A DNA stretch of 64,000 bases from an uncultured Bacteroidales bacterium (GTDB lineage: Bacteria > Bacteroidota > Bacteroidia > Bacteroidales > Bacteroidaceae). The DNA lies in contig CACWFV010000013.1 of NCBI GenBank assembly GCA_902760315.1, positions 1 through 64,000 on the forward strand, written 5' to 3'. Positions 32,679 to 42,283 of the stretch are shown here, piece by piece. Positions within the stretch are counted from its first letter, which is position 1. Every line of letters begins with the position of its first letter. The notes beneath the pieces were generated by a model. It was not told the origin of the DNA. It searched no databases and was given only the letters and a program-made list of their open reading frames with translations. A program made the translations under genes and the position numbers.

Positions 32679-33767
32679 ATGGAAGATAATAACATAGTAC
32701 CTCAGGAAGAGGCTTCTATCGACTTCGTGAAGATTTTCAAGGACCTGCTGAAGTACAAAAAGCTGTACCTCAAGGTGCTGGCCGTCGCTGCGGTGGTGGC
32801 CGTCATCTACACTTTGGGTCTGCCAAACTACTACAAGGTGACAGTCAAACTCAGCCCTGAGCTCAACAGTTCGCGTACCCGTAGCTCCATGTCGTCACTG
32901 GCCAGTGCCTTCGGTATCAACATAAGCGGTGCCATGGGTAACAGCACCGAGGCGCTGTTCCCGACGCTCTATCCTGACCTGATGAATAGTGTCACGTTCC
33001 ACACGACGCTGTTCCCCATCAAGATCCATCGCGACAAGGAAGACTCCTTGATGACCTACTACGACTACCTGTTGAACGAACAGAAGGCACCGTGGTGGTC
33101 GCGGGCCATCGGAGCAACAAAGGGAGCTGTCTTTGGACTCTTCAGCTCTGGCGAGAAGAAGGAGGAGAAGACGACTGTCGATCCCTTCCGCTTGACCAAG
33201 AAGCAGACGGCCATCGTCAAGTCCATGAAGAGCCGCATTATCTGCGATGTCGACAAGAAGACCATGGTCATCACCATTGACGTCATCGACCAGGATCCGC
33301 TCATCGCAGCAACCATGGCCGACTCGGTGCAACAGCGGTTGCAGGATTTCATCACCGACTATCGTACCAAGAAGGCCCGCAACGACCTTGCCTTCAGCCG
33401 CAAGGCCTTCGCCGAGGCCAAACAGCGCTATGACGAGGCGCGGGTACGCTATGCTAACTACGCTGATGCCAACATGCGCATCTTCCTGGAAAGCTACCGT
33501 ACGGAGCAGGCCCGCCTCAACCAGGAGCTACAAATCCAGTCACAGGTCTATGCACAGGCTTCAGCACAGCTGCAACAGGCAGAACTCGACGTACAGAAGG
33601 AAACACCGGCCTTCACCGTTCTGGAACCCGCCACGGTGCCCGTTCGCAAGGCTGGTCCCGCCCGTGCCAAGATGTGCATCATCTTCCTCTTCCTGGCATT
33701 CCTGGGCACCACGGCCTACGCCCTCTACAAGGAAGACGACCTGAAGCCCCTGTTGGGTCTGAACTGA
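32679..33767 (+). CDS. Wzz-type polysaccharide chain-length determinant
   Basis: 362 residues. The Wzz arrangement is visible: cytosolic start, membrane segment 1 (LYLKVLAVAAVVAVIYTLGL), long periplasmic coiled coil (FAEAKQRYDEARVRYANY..., QAQ-rich), a conserved FTVLEPATVPVRKAGPARAK before membrane segment 2 (MCIIFLFLAFLGTTAYALY). It sets polymer length in the inner membrane and works with the SLBB protein. No glycosyltransferases follow, so this pair is separated from a biosynthetic cluster. It ends at a terminator. Confidence 0.88.
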   Translation: MEDNNIVPQEEASIDFVKIFKDLLKYKKLYLKVLAVAAVVAVIYTLGLPNYYKVTVKLSPELNSSRTRSSMSSLASAFGINISGAMGNSTEALFPTLYPDLMNSVTFHTTLFPIKIHRDKEDSLMTYYDYLLNEQKAPWWSRAIGATKGAVFGLFSSGEKKEEKTTVDPFRLTKKQTAIVKSMKSRIICDVDKKTMVITIDVIDQDPLIAATMADSVQQRLQDFITDYRTKKARNDLAFSRKAFAEAKQRYDEARVRYANYADANMRIFLESYRTEQARLNQELQIQSQVYAQASAQLQQAELDVQKETPAFTVLEPATVPVRKAGPARAKMCIIFLFLAFLGTTAYALYKEDDLKPLLGLN

Positions 33768-33821
33768 TTACACATTATATTATTATAAAAGAAAAACTGA
33801 AATTATAATATAAGAAAACTG

Positions 33822-33861
33822 AATGGGAATCTCTGCATAAGTGCTGAGGTTCCCATTTTTT
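33822..33861 (+). terminator. terminator after the Wzz-like gene
   Basis: AATGGGAA (33822-33829) pairs with TTCCCATT (33850-33857), followed by a T-run to 33861. The loop of about 20 nt is long. Confidence 0.6.
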
Positions 33862-33894
33862 GTGAAAGTGATACCAGACAAGCAGCTTGCAAAC

Positions 33895-34034
33895 GGCTGA
33901 TATGGCGCTGAGTATGGCTGATATGGCGCTGAGTATGGCTGATATGGCGACGGCAACAGCTGATACAGTAACGGCTACAGCTGATACAGTGACGGCAACA
34001 GCTGATACAGTGACGGCTACAGCTGATACAACGA
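33895..34034. repeat. 21-bp tandem array with ACAGCTGATACAG core
   Basis: Two sub-arrays with the same period. Units GGCTGATATGGCGCTGAGT-type at 33895, 33916 and a partial at 33937. Then units ACGGC(A/T)ACAGCTGATACAGT plus one base at 33950, 33971, 33992 and a partial at 34013. It lies in the gene-free interval 33768-34175, which otherwise holds only the terminator and the rpsF promoter. The repeats keep an open frame but no start or ribosome binding site supports translation. Confidence 0.92.
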
Positions 34035-34100
34035 CAGTTGTTAATCCATGTATGAAACGTTAAAAGATGTGCTTAACGTTAAAAAAACTGGTATTATTGG

Positions 34101-34130
34101 TTTGAATTTGCAGATTTTTTAGTACCTTTG
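34101..34130 (+). promoter_or_regulatory. promoter of rpsF-rpsR-rplI
   Basis: TTTG (34101-34104) and TACCTTTG (34123-34130) with an 18-bp spacer, 45 bp before the rpsF ATG. Confidence 0.7.
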
Positions 34131-34175
34131 CACCCGCAATTTGCAAAAATAACATTTTTAATTATTTAAAGTTGT

Positions 34176-34481
34176 ATGAATCAATACGAAACCGTTTTCA
34201 TTTTGACTCCCGTTTTGTCTGATGAACAGATGAAGGAAACGGTCGCTAAATTCAAGAAGGTTCTGACCGATAAGAAGATGGCTTATGCTATCGAGAAGAA
34301 ATCTACAGGTTTCTACTGCCTGTTGGAATTCAAGGCTGAGCCGTCAGTTATTAAGACTTTGGAGACTGCCTATCGTCGTGACGAGAAGGTTATCCGTTTC
34401 CAGACTGTTAAGCTTGACAAGTATGCCATTGAGTATGCTGAGAAGCGTCGTAACAAATTTGCTAATAAAGAGGAGGCTTAA
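34176..34481 (+). CDS. rpsF: 30S ribosomal protein S6
   Basis: 101 residues. [66 protein letters not shown] is the S6 fold and its conserved VIRF strand. It binds S18 and 16S rRNA in the platform of the small subunit. First gene of the classic S6-S18-L9 operon, 3 bp before rpsR. Confidence 0.97.
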   Translation: MNQYETVFILTPVLSDEQMKETVAKFKKVLTDKKMAYAIEKKSTGFYCLLEFKAEPSVIKTLETAYRRDEKVIRFQTVKLDKYAIEYAEKRRNKFANKEEA

Positions 34482-34484
34482 TCT

Positions 34485-34751
34485 ATGGCACAAGAATCAG
34501 AAATCCGTTATTTGAACGCTCCTTCTATTGACACGAAGAAGAAGAAGTACTGCCGTTTCAAGAAGAGCGGCATCAAGTACATTGACTACAAGGATCCCGA
34601 ATTCCTGAAGAAGTTCTTGAACGAGCAGGGTAAGATTCTTCCCCGCCGCATTACCGGTACCTCTCTGAAGTATCAGCGCCGTGTGGCTCAGGCCGTGAAG
34701 CGTGCCCGCCAGATTGCTCTGCTGCCTTACGTAACTGACATGATGAAATAA
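34485..34751 (+). CDS. rpsR: 30S ribosomal protein S18
   Basis: 88 residues. [64 protein letters not shown] covers the S18 signature. It pairs with S6 in the 30S subunit. The N-terminus is somewhat extended before the core, as in other Bacteroidetes. Confidence 0.97.
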   Translation: MAQESEIRYLNAPSIDTKKKKYCRFKKSGIKYIDYKDPEFLKKFLNEQGKILPRRITGTSLKYQRRVAQAVKRARQIALLPYVTDMMK

Positions 34752-34768
34752 TAAGGAGGAGACGCATT

Positions 34769-35305
34769 ATGGAAATTATACTGAAAGAAGATATTATCGG
34801 TCTGGGTTATAAGAACGATATTGTGAATGTGAAGTCTGGTTATGGACGTAACTATCTGATTCCTCAGGGTAAGGGCGTTATTGCTTCGCCGATGGCTAAG
34901 AAGATTCTTGCTGAGAACCTGAAGCAGCAGGCTCACAAGCTGGCCGCTCTGAAGGCTGAGGCCGAGAAGAAGGCTGCCACGCTGAAGGACGTTGCCCTGT
35001 GCATTGCCGCCAAGGTGAGCGCTACTGGTCAACTCTATGGTTCTGTTGGCGTCAACCAGGTTGCAGAGGAGCTGCAGAAGCTTGGTAAGGAGGTGGACCG
35101 CAAGATCATCACCATGAAGGAAGCTAAGACCATTGGCGACTTCGTTGCTTTGGTACACCTGCACAAGGAGGTTACCGTTGAGGTTCCCGTGAAGGTGGTT
35201 GCAGAGAATGCACCTGTTGAGGAAAAGAAAGAGGAAGAGGCTCCCGTAGTTGAAGCTGCTGTTGAGACAGAAGAGGCTGAGGTTGAGGCTCCTGTTGCCG
35301 AATAA
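34769..35305 (+). CDS. rplI: 50S ribosomal protein L9 with acidic C-terminal tail
   Basis: 178 residues. The N-terminal domain (EIILKEDIIGLGYKNDIVNVKSGYGRNYLIPQGKG) is canonical, followed by the long helix and the C-terminal domain ending near VEVPVKVVAENAPVE. About 30 additional residues, almost only Glu, Ala and Val (KKEEEAPVVEAAVETEEAEVE...), extend beyond the usual length of about 148. The tail is typical of some Bacteroidetes L9 proteins. A strong terminator follows. Confidence 0.96.
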   Translation: MEIILKEDIIGLGYKNDIVNVKSGYGRNYLIPQGKGVIASPMAKKILAENLKQQAHKLAALKAEAEKKAATLKDVALCIAAKVSATGQLYGSVGVNQVAEELQKLGKEVDRKIITMKEAKTIGDFVALVHLHKEVTVEVPVKVVAENAPVEEKKEEEAPVVEAAVETEEAEVEAPVAE

Positions 35306-35343
35306 CTCGCTGTAAAGCAAATCATAGGTTATTATACAAATCG

Positions 35344-35381
35344 AATCCCGACTGCTCATGACAGTCGGGATTTATTTTTTT
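35344..35381 (+). terminator. intrinsic terminator of the S6 operon
   Basis: AATCCCGACTG (35344-35354), 7-nt loop, perfect complement (35362-35372), then TATTTTTTT. Confidence 0.88.
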
Positions 35382-35432
35382 AGTTAGCCAGCATAGGGTT
35401 TGAGCTACCTCTTTAGCCGTTTTCCGAGTTTT

Positions 35433-36206
35433 CTATTCCGCCCCGAAGTATGTATCCAGTTCGGTACGTGCGCTGGCCTCGTGGTTGGGTAAGTCGCGGA
35501 TGACAACACCATGCTCCAGTAGTGCTATGCGCGTAGAGATGTCGATGGTGTGCTGCAGGTTGTGGCTGGAGATGAGAATGGTGGCACCGGTTTCGCGGTT
35601 GTAGTCGGTCAGCAGATGCTTCAAGACCAACTGGCTGGTGGGGTCGAGAAAGTTGAAGGGTTCGTCGAGAATGACGATGCTCGGCTGGCGCAGCAGGGCG
35701 GAGATGATGCCTACCTTCATTTTGTTGCCGGCAGAGAGATTGCGGATGAGCTTCTTCTGTCCGAAAACCTCGCCATTGGCGAATCGCTCGAACTGCTGGA
35801 GTCGCTCGTTGACCTGCTGCTGGCTTATGCCCGACACCTTTCCCAGGAAGGCGAAGTATTCTTCTGGCGTAAGGAAGTCAATGAGGAACCCCTCGTCGAT
35901 GTAAGCACCGACGTACTGTTTCCACTCTTCGCTCTTGGCAGGATTAATGGTGACGACATCTGGTCGTAAGGTTTCAGCGGACGCGTTTTCTGTAGTCGCG
36001 GTGGTTGACGGGGGTGGGGCTATGACGTACTCTATGGTGCCTTGGTCGGCCTGCAGCAGGTCGAGTAGCATGCGGAAAAGAGTTGTTTTGCCGGCACCGT
36101 TGTTGCCCACCAGACCGAGGATATCACCGTCGTTGATGTGGAACGACGGGATATCAGCGGCTGTGGTTTCTCCGAATTGCTTCTTGAGGTTGTTGATGTT
36201 AATCAT
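35433..36206 (-). CDS. ABC transporter ATP-binding protein
   Basis: 257 residues from ATG 36206 (MININNLKKQFG); an upstream extension runs into DNA before secA's end and is rejected. Walker A GNNGAGKT (34-41), signature LSAGNKMKV, Walker B VILDEPFNFLD and the switch His in ISSHN are intact. A proline/threonine-rich insertion (APPPSTTATTENASAE) sits after the first beta strand region. No permease gene is next to it, so the substrate is unknown; similar ATPases in Bacteroidetes pair with a DUF5687-type permease elsewhere. Confidence 0.88.
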   Translation of the reverse strand: MININNLKKQFGETTAADIPSFHINDGDILGLVGNNGAGKTTLFRMLLDLLQADQGTIEYVIAPPPSTTATTENASAETLRPDVVTINPAKSEEWKQYVGAYIDEGFLIDFLTPEEYFAFLGKVSGISQQQVNERLQQFERFANGEVFGQKKLIRNLSAGNKMKVGIISALLRQPSIVILDEPFNFLDPTSQLVLKHLLTDYNRETGATILISSHNLQHTIDISTRIALLEHGVVIRDLPNHEASARTELDTYFGAE

Positions 36207-36250
36207 AATGGGGGGCGATGCTTTGATGTTTCGATGCTTCGATGTTTTTG

Positions 36251-39200
36251 TTATACGAGTCCTCGGCCGTGGCAGTTCTTGAACTTCTTGCCGCTGCCGC
36301 ATGGACAGGGGTCGTTGCGGCCAGGCAGTTTGTCTTTGATGACTGGCGTGCGCGGCTGTTGGGCACGGGTGTCCTGGGCAGCTGCTGCGGCTTGATTGGG
36401 GTCAGTCATCTGCTCCTGGCTCAAGTTCTGCTTCGACTCGGTGTACTGCTGGCGCTGGGTGTGCTGTTCGGGAGCGGCCTCCTGCACCTGCTGCATCTCA
36501 GGAATCTGAGCACGCATGAGGATAGAGACGGAGCGGTTGTTCATGGTGTTGACCATGTTGTCAAACAGTTTGACCGACTCCAGTTTGAAGATGAGTAGCG
36601 GGTCTTTCTGCTCGTAAGAGGCATTCTGTACGGAGTGCTTCAGCTCGTCGAGCTCGCGGAGGTTCTCCTTCCATGCCTCATCGATGATGTGGAGAAGTAT
36701 CTGCTTCTCAAACTCCTTGACAACCGACTTGCACTCGGTGTCGTAGGCCTCCTTGAGGTTGCAGGGGATGTAATACATCTTACGACCGTCGGTCAAGGGT
36801 ACTTGGATGCGCTCGTACATAGCACCCTGGTTCTCGTAGACCTGCTTGATGACGGGCATAGCGACCTCCTGAACGTGCTCCATCTTGCGCTTGAAGTTGC
36901 CCATAGCAACCTGGAAGACCTCCTCGCAGAGCTCTTCGTGGTTCTTGTTGATGAACTCGTCGCTGGTGAAGGGGCACTCCATGGCGAATATCTTGATGAA
37001 CTGCTCCTTGCAGCCCTCGTAGTCGTTCTGTTCGATGATGTTGACAACGCGGTCCCAGCTTACGGATGCCGAAGTTGTTTTCCTCGACTTTCTTCTGGGC
37101 GCGCTCCACCTGTTTGCTGATCATGGGGCTCTCTAGCATTTCGCCTTCCTTGAAGCCCAGTTTGTCCATGACAGTGGCTATGCGCTCGCTGCCGAAGAGT
37201 CGCATGAGTTTGTCTTCCAGCGAGATGAAGAAGAGTGACGAGCCGGGGTCTCCCTGACGTCCGGCACGACCGCGCAGCTGGCGGTCTACACGGCGTGACT
37301 CGTGGCGCTCGGTACCGATGATAGCCAAACCGCCGGCGGCCTTTACCTCAGGCGACAGCTTGATATCGGTACCACGACCTGCCATGTTGGTGGCAATGGT
37401 CACGGCACCCTTTCCGTTGGAGTCCTGCTGACCAGCGAGTGCTACGATGTCGGCCTCCTTTTGGTGTAACTTGGCGTTGAGTACTTGGTGGGGAATGCCT
37501 TCGCGCTTGCCAGTCTCAGGATTGACGTACATGTCGAGCATGCGGCTGAGAAGCTCTGAAATTTCTACCGATGTGGTACCTATCAGCGTCGGACGTCCCT
37601 GGTTGCGCAGTCGAACCACTTCTTCGATGACGGCCTTGTACTTCTCGCGAGCGGTCTTATAGATGCGGTCGTCCATGTCGTCGCGGATGACAGGACGATT
37701 GGTGGGTATCTCGACCACGTCGAGTTTGTAGATGTCCCAGAACTCGCCCGCCTCGGTCGATGCAGTACCTGTCATACCGGCCAGTTTATGGTACATGCGG
37801 AAGTAGTTCTGCAGGGTAATGGTGGCAAAGGTCTGCGTGGCAGCCTCCACCTTGACGTGCTCCTTGGCCTCGACAGCCTGGTGCAAACCGTCTGACCAGC
37901 GACGGCCCTCCATGATACGACCCGTTTGCTCGTCGACAATCTTTACCTCGCCGTCGATGACTACGTATTCGTCATCCTTGTTAAACATGCAGTAGGCCTT
38001 GAGCAACTGCTGCAGGGTGTGAACGCGCTCCGACTGAACAGCATAGTGCTGTAGCATCTCATCCTTGCGGTTGATGCGCTCCTCGTCAGAGAGCGTGGTG
38101 TCACCCTCCAGAGCTGACAGTTCAGAGGTGATGTCGGGCAGCACGAAGAGTTCTGCGTCGCCCACCTGCTTGGCCAGCCATGCCGTACCCTTGTCTGTTA
38201 GGTCGCAAGAGTTCAGCTTCTCGTCGACAACAAAGTAGAGGGGCTCCACAACCTCCGGCATGCGGCGGTTGTTGTTCTCCATATAGGTCTCTTCGGTCTT
38301 GAGCATGCCGCTCTTGATGCCGTCCTCGGAGAGATATTTGATGAGGGGTTTGTTCTTGGGCATCGATTTGTGAGAGCGGTAGAGGGCCAGGAAACCCTCG
38401 TCCAGCAGTTTCTGGTCGTTCTTTTCACGTCCCTCGCTAATCTTCTGCTTAGCGTCGGCCAAGTATTGCGTGGCCAGCTGTTTCTGTACGCCAACCAGTT
38501 TTTCGACCAGCGGCTGGTACTCTTCAAACATCTGGTCGTCGCCCTTGGGCACTGGACCTGAGATGATGAGCGGCGTACGGGCATCATCAATCAGCACGGA
38601 GTCAACCTCGTCGACGATGGCATAGTTGTGGGCACGTTGTACGAGGTCTGAGGGGGCTATAGCCATGTTGTCGCGCAGGTAGTCGAATCCGAACTCGTTG
38701 TTCGTACCGAACGTGATGTCTGCCTGATAAGCGCGGCGGCGGGCCTCAGAGTTTGGCTGGTGCTTGTCGATGCAATCCACAGAGAGTCCGTGGAACATGT
38801 ATAGCGGCCCCATCCACTCGGAGTCACGCTTGGCCAGATAGTCGTTGACCGTCACCACATGGACGCCATTGCCCGTCAGGGCGTTGAGGAATACAGGGAG
38901 CGTTGCCACCAGTGTCTTACCCTCACCGGTAGCCATCTCAGCAATCTTGCCTTGGTGCAGCACGACGCCGCCGAAAAGCTGTACGTCGTAGTGCACCATT
39001 TCCCATTTCAGGTCGTTGCCGCCTGCTGTCCAGTGGTTATGGTAGATGGCTTTGTCACCGTCGATGGTTATGAAGTCCTTGCGTGGGTCGGCAGCCAGTT
39101 CGCGGTCGAAGTCGGTGGCCGTCACCACCGTCTCTTCGTTCTCGGCAAAACGGCGTGCTGTCTCCTTGACGATGGCAAACACTTCGGGCATGGCCTCGTC

Positions 39201-39509
39201 GAGGGCTTTCTCGTAGATGTCGAGCACTTCTTTCTCCAGTTTGTCTATTTGGGCAAAGATGTCGGCACGCTCGTCGATGGGCGTCTCCTCGATGGTAGCC
39301 TTCAGCCGCTCTATCTCGGCTTTCTGCTCACTGGCAGAGCTTTGTATGCGATTCTGGATGTCCTTGGTGCGTTGGCGAAGGGCATCGTTGTCGAGTTTCT
39401 GTACCTCTGGGTAGACGGCTTTCACTTTCTCTACCAGAGGCTGAATGAGTTTCATGTCGCGTGTTGACTTGTCGCCGAACAGCGAGCGTAAAATTTTATT
39501 AAAATTCAT
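36251..39509 (-). pseudogene. secA: preprotein translocase ATPase SecA, interrupted by an internal deletion and frameshift
   Basis: Reading from 39509, residues 1-817 are a normal Bacteroidetes SecA: MATGEGKT Walker [46 protein letters not shown], up to [12 protein letters not shown]. At 37058-37062 the frame shifts and continues as [16 protein letters not shown] in another frame down to 36251, ending with the SEC-C zinc motif [16 protein letters not shown]. Between the two, the segment expected in SecA (RLLEYDDVMNKQR... to ...I before WDR) is missing. By comparison with family sequence I estimate about 110 bp lost, which also explains the frameshift. SecA is essential for Sec secretion, so this may be an assembly error. 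If real, neither part could be functional. Confidence 0.85.
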
Positions 39510-39571
39510 ATATCTTATTGTTTCTATTTTATACCTATTATTTATATAATGCGTATTCTCCTTTCATTGAC

Positions 39572-40948
39572 TTAAAACAGCGGTTCAGCTGAACATGCGT
39601 TGGGAGCTCGTATGCGGATGATGCGTGCTATGGTCGGTGCAATGGCATCGGCTCTGACAGGCGTCTCTATGCGCTGAGCCTGTATGCCAGCACCAAAGAA
39701 AATGATAGGGAAGGAAATATTGCTGGCTCTGGATGTAGTGGAGGTGTGGTCGTTTTCGTTGACGAGTTCCCAGCCTGGCGCAACATCGATAAGCAGGTCG
39801 CCACACTTCGCTACGTGGAAGCCATTGCGTATGCGCTCTAACTGGTTGTTGTCGCTGGTGGTCAACTGGTGGGCTGTATAAACGTGACGCACGCCTGACA
39901 GCTGAATTAGAAACTCCTGAGCACGGCGAAGCACGTCGCTCATGTTGATGTTCTTGCGCTCCAGCAACTTGTGGTCAAGGAATATCTGGTTGCGATAGAT
40001 GGTTTCAACGTACTGAGCGGTGCCATAGGTGGCTCCAAGATACATGTTCAGCAGATTGGCTGTGCGGTTGATGTAAAACTTGCCGGTGGGGATGCGGAAG
40101 CGCTCGTTGTTGTTTTGCTCGTTTTCAACGCGTGCCGAACCGTTACTGGTCAGCACAAAGAGTACACGTTCCAAAGGAACTCGACTGCTGATGCTGTCCA
40201 CCAATTGTGAAATGGTCCGATCCAACTCGGCATAGGCCTCCATCTGTGGCGTCACGCTATAGCCAATGCTCAGCAGGTCTGCCTTGTCGTCAAGAGCCAG
40301 CCCGCCTTTTGACAGGCAGTCAAGTGCTATCTGCGTAATACTGGTATTCGTGTTGCCATCGGGTTTATACAGACGCGTATAGCCCCGTAGCCATTGGTTT
40401 TGCGGCTCATAGTAGTTGGTGGTCATCCATTGGCCGTTCTGTATCCACGCCACTCCGTCGGCAGCATGGCCGGCTGACAGAATGGCACTCTCGGCTGTGG
40501 CAGCAAAAGCAAATACCCTGGAGACACCGGCGCTGGCTATCTTCAGTTCGTCCCCCAGCGTAGAGGTCTCCAACTGTCTGGGCGACACCCCCTGTCGAGT
40601 GTCGTAGACGGCACGCAGAGGGCGCAGCGTGGTGCGATCCAGCCATTCGGCACCGGTGATACCGTTATAGTATGGCGTGGTGCCGGTGGATAGCGAAGCT
40701 ACTGCCGAGGCGCGGTCCACCGGTGTAAAGCTGTAGGAAGTATTGGTGTAGAACTTTCCTTCGCTCAGCAAGCGGCGCAGACCATTGGTGCCGTAGAGTG
40801 GAGCAAAAGTCTCTAGGTGGTCCGTTCGCAGTTCGTCAACAGTAATGGTAACGACCAGCTTGGGTGGTTGAGTTACCAGCTGAGCCTCAGTCTCGATGCT
40901 GAATGCCAGCGCTGAGAGAAAGGTGATATAGAGATTTTTATTGCTCAT
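39572..40948 (-). CDS. alkaline-phosphatase-superfamily protein (PafA-like) with degenerate active site
   Basis: 458 residues with a signal-like N-terminus (NLYITFLSALAFSIETEAQ). The fold is recognisable from VVTITVDELRTDHLETFAPLYGTNGLRRLLSEG, SLSTGTTPYYNGITGAEW and AYAELDRTISQLVDSI. In active PafA-type enzymes the nucleophile Thr lies before a GH(A/S) motif and the metals are held by Asp/His in D-x3-H and TADHG. Here, aligned by eye, the first Asp (D38) is kept but the nucleophile position is R79, the D-x3-H region reads LLSIGYS and the TADHG position reads LTSNGS. It may be a pseudo-enzyme. Overlaps the upstream DUF4105 gene by 11 bp. Confidence 0.78.
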   Translation of the reverse strand: MSNKNLYITFLSALAFSIETEAQLVTQPPKLVVTITVDELRTDHLETFAPLYGTNGLRRLLSEGKFYTNTSYSFTPVDRASAVASLSTGTTPYYNGITGAEWLDRTTLRPLRAVYDTRQGVSPRQLETSTLGDELKIASAGVSRVFAFAATAESAILSAGHAADGVAWIQNGQWMTTNYYEPQNQWLRGYTRLYKPDGNTNTSITQIALDCLSKGGLALDDKADLLSIGYSVTPQMEAYAELDRTISQLVDSISSRVPLERVLFVLTSNGSARVENEQNNNERFRIPTGKFYINRTANLLNMYLGATYGTAQYVETIYRNQIFLDHKLLERKNINMSDVLRRAQEFLIQLSGVRHVYTAHQLTTSDNNQLERIRNGFHVAKCGDLLIDVAPGWELVNENDHTSTTSRASNISFPIIFFGAGIQAQRIETPVRADAIAPTIARIIRIRAPNACSAEPLF

Positions 40949-42134
40949 TTCGTTTCACGATAAACAGATGTATGATAGCCTGTATCAGCAAACATAGTGC
41001 CAAAGTGTAGAGCCCCTCGGCATACGTTTGGAACAGACTGCCTATCAAGAACAGAACTGCCATGACGATGCACAAGTGCCAATAGCGTATGGCCTTGCCC
41101 CTCAGCACAGACCACAGGCAGATGATGTGTACGGGGTTGAAGAAGAGAAACTGAAAGTTGAGACTGACTGTAGGATGCTGGGAGAATAGCATCAAGAATA
41201 GCACGAAACCGATGATTCCAGATGCCGTGGTCAGTAGTCCGTCCCACAGTACAAAGACCCGGCGTTGCCGCCATTGCATGAATGCTAGCATAGCACCCGC
41301 AAACAACAGAACGTAGCCACATTGACGAGGCGTGAGCGGAAAGCTGCCGTGCAGCATCTGGACACCAGAGGGAACGATAATGCGACGCTCCTTGACGAGT
41401 GGCTTGTAGCTGCCATTGGAGTAGATCCGGGCATGGTCAAAGTCGTACAACAGATTGCTGGGCAGAAACTCCTGTTCTCGGCGCGATGTCTGCTTGTCTG
41501 ACAGAATGCCCAGCAGCAAGTCGTTGCCGAAACGCGCCCATGGATGGTTTCGAGTCATCTGGTGAACCATTTCCCGGTACGTCGGGCTATGGTTTTCTCT
41601 ATCAGTATATTTCACCTGTCCGTTAATGTGGCGCTCAATGATATCGCGAGCCTTCGTGGTGCAGTTGTTGTAGAAATAGTTGTAGCGGTAGATGCGATGC
41701 TCTGGTTTCAGATTGTCTATGAGTGCCTGACGCAGTAGTAGTTTCTCCTGGTTGCTGAGATTGAGCACTTGCTCTGTCACCATGCTGCCAAACCTGCGAT
41801 ATTCTTCTTGAAATAAATCGGTGGGGTAGGCACCTAACTCATAGTCGGTCAAGCCGAATACAAAGCGTATCACAAACAAGGGCGCGTCGTAGTTGAACAC
41901 GCCATAATTGAAAGCGGCATCAATGCCGTCCTTCGTCAGTTCGTGATAGCGAATGGCCGTGTGGCCGTAGAGACTGTATACCTCGTCGTGGGGCTGGCAA
42001 GTCAACAGGCTTATCTCGACAGAATCCATGGGAGGCACAGTCACAGTCTGAGCCAAAACCGTATTCTGGAAAATCAAAGCCATCAGCAACAGGCCCCCTC
42101 TGAGAGCACTTTTTAGGGTCTTCGAATGTTTCAC
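40938..42134 (-). CDS. DUF4105 membrane protein (thiol-acyltransferase-like, possible lipoprotein N-acylation)
   Basis: 398 residues starting at GTG (complement of 42132-42134). A signal-type segment leads to a periplasmic domain with LYGHTAIRY (H58) and NYFYNNCTTKARD (C158), a Cys/His pair like NlpC/P60-type folds. Four to five membrane helices form the C-terminal part (YVLLFAGAMLAFM, WDGLLTTASGIIGFVLFLMLF, LCIVMAVLFLIGSLF, LALCLLIQAIIHLFIV). From memory, DUF4105 proteins of Bacteroides have been connected with lipoprotein N-acylation (Lnb); I treat that as plausible, not shown here. It is co-transcribed with the degenerate phosphatase gene. Confidence 0.82.
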   Translation of the reverse strand: MKHSKTLKSALRGGLLLMALIFQNTVLAQTVTVPPMDSVEISLLTCQPHDEVYSLYGHTAIRYHELTKDGIDAAFNYGVFNYDAPLFVIRFVFGLTDYELGAYPTDLFQEEYRRFGSMVTEQVLNLSNQEKLLLRQALIDNLKPEHRIYRYNYFYNNCTTKARDIIERHINGQVKYTDRENHSPTYREMVHQMTRNHPWARFGNDLLLGILSDKQTSRREQEFLPSNLLYDFDHARIYSNGSYKPLVKERRIIVPSGVQMLHGSFPLTPRQCGYVLLFAGAMLAFMQWRQRRVFVLWDGLLTTASGIIGFVLFLMLFSQHPTVSLNFQFLFFNPVHIICLWSVLRGKAIRYWHLCIVMAVLFLIGSLFQTYAEGLYTLALCLLIQAIIHLFIVKRNEQ

Positions 42135-42217
42135 GCTGCAAAATTAGCCTTTATTTTCCACTTATGGTGCGTTTAGTATCATTTTTTTTAATAAAAAATT
42201 AAAATTCGTATATTTAT

Positions 42218-42248
42218 TTTGTATTATTCGGGCTTATTTGTACCTTTG
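42218..42248 (+). promoter_or_regulatory. promoter of the barrel protein-lptC-CNNM run
   Basis: TTTG (42218-42221), 19 bp spacer, TACCTTTG (42241-42248), 35 bp before the ATG at 42284. Confidence 0.7.
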
Positions 42249-42283
42249 CACTTCGAAATTCGATAGTCATTAATGTATAAAAA

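Noticed and set aside
33895..34034. Small coding gene formed by the 21-bp repeat
   Set aside because: The frame is open but there is no start codon with ribosome binding site and the sequence is purely repetitive.
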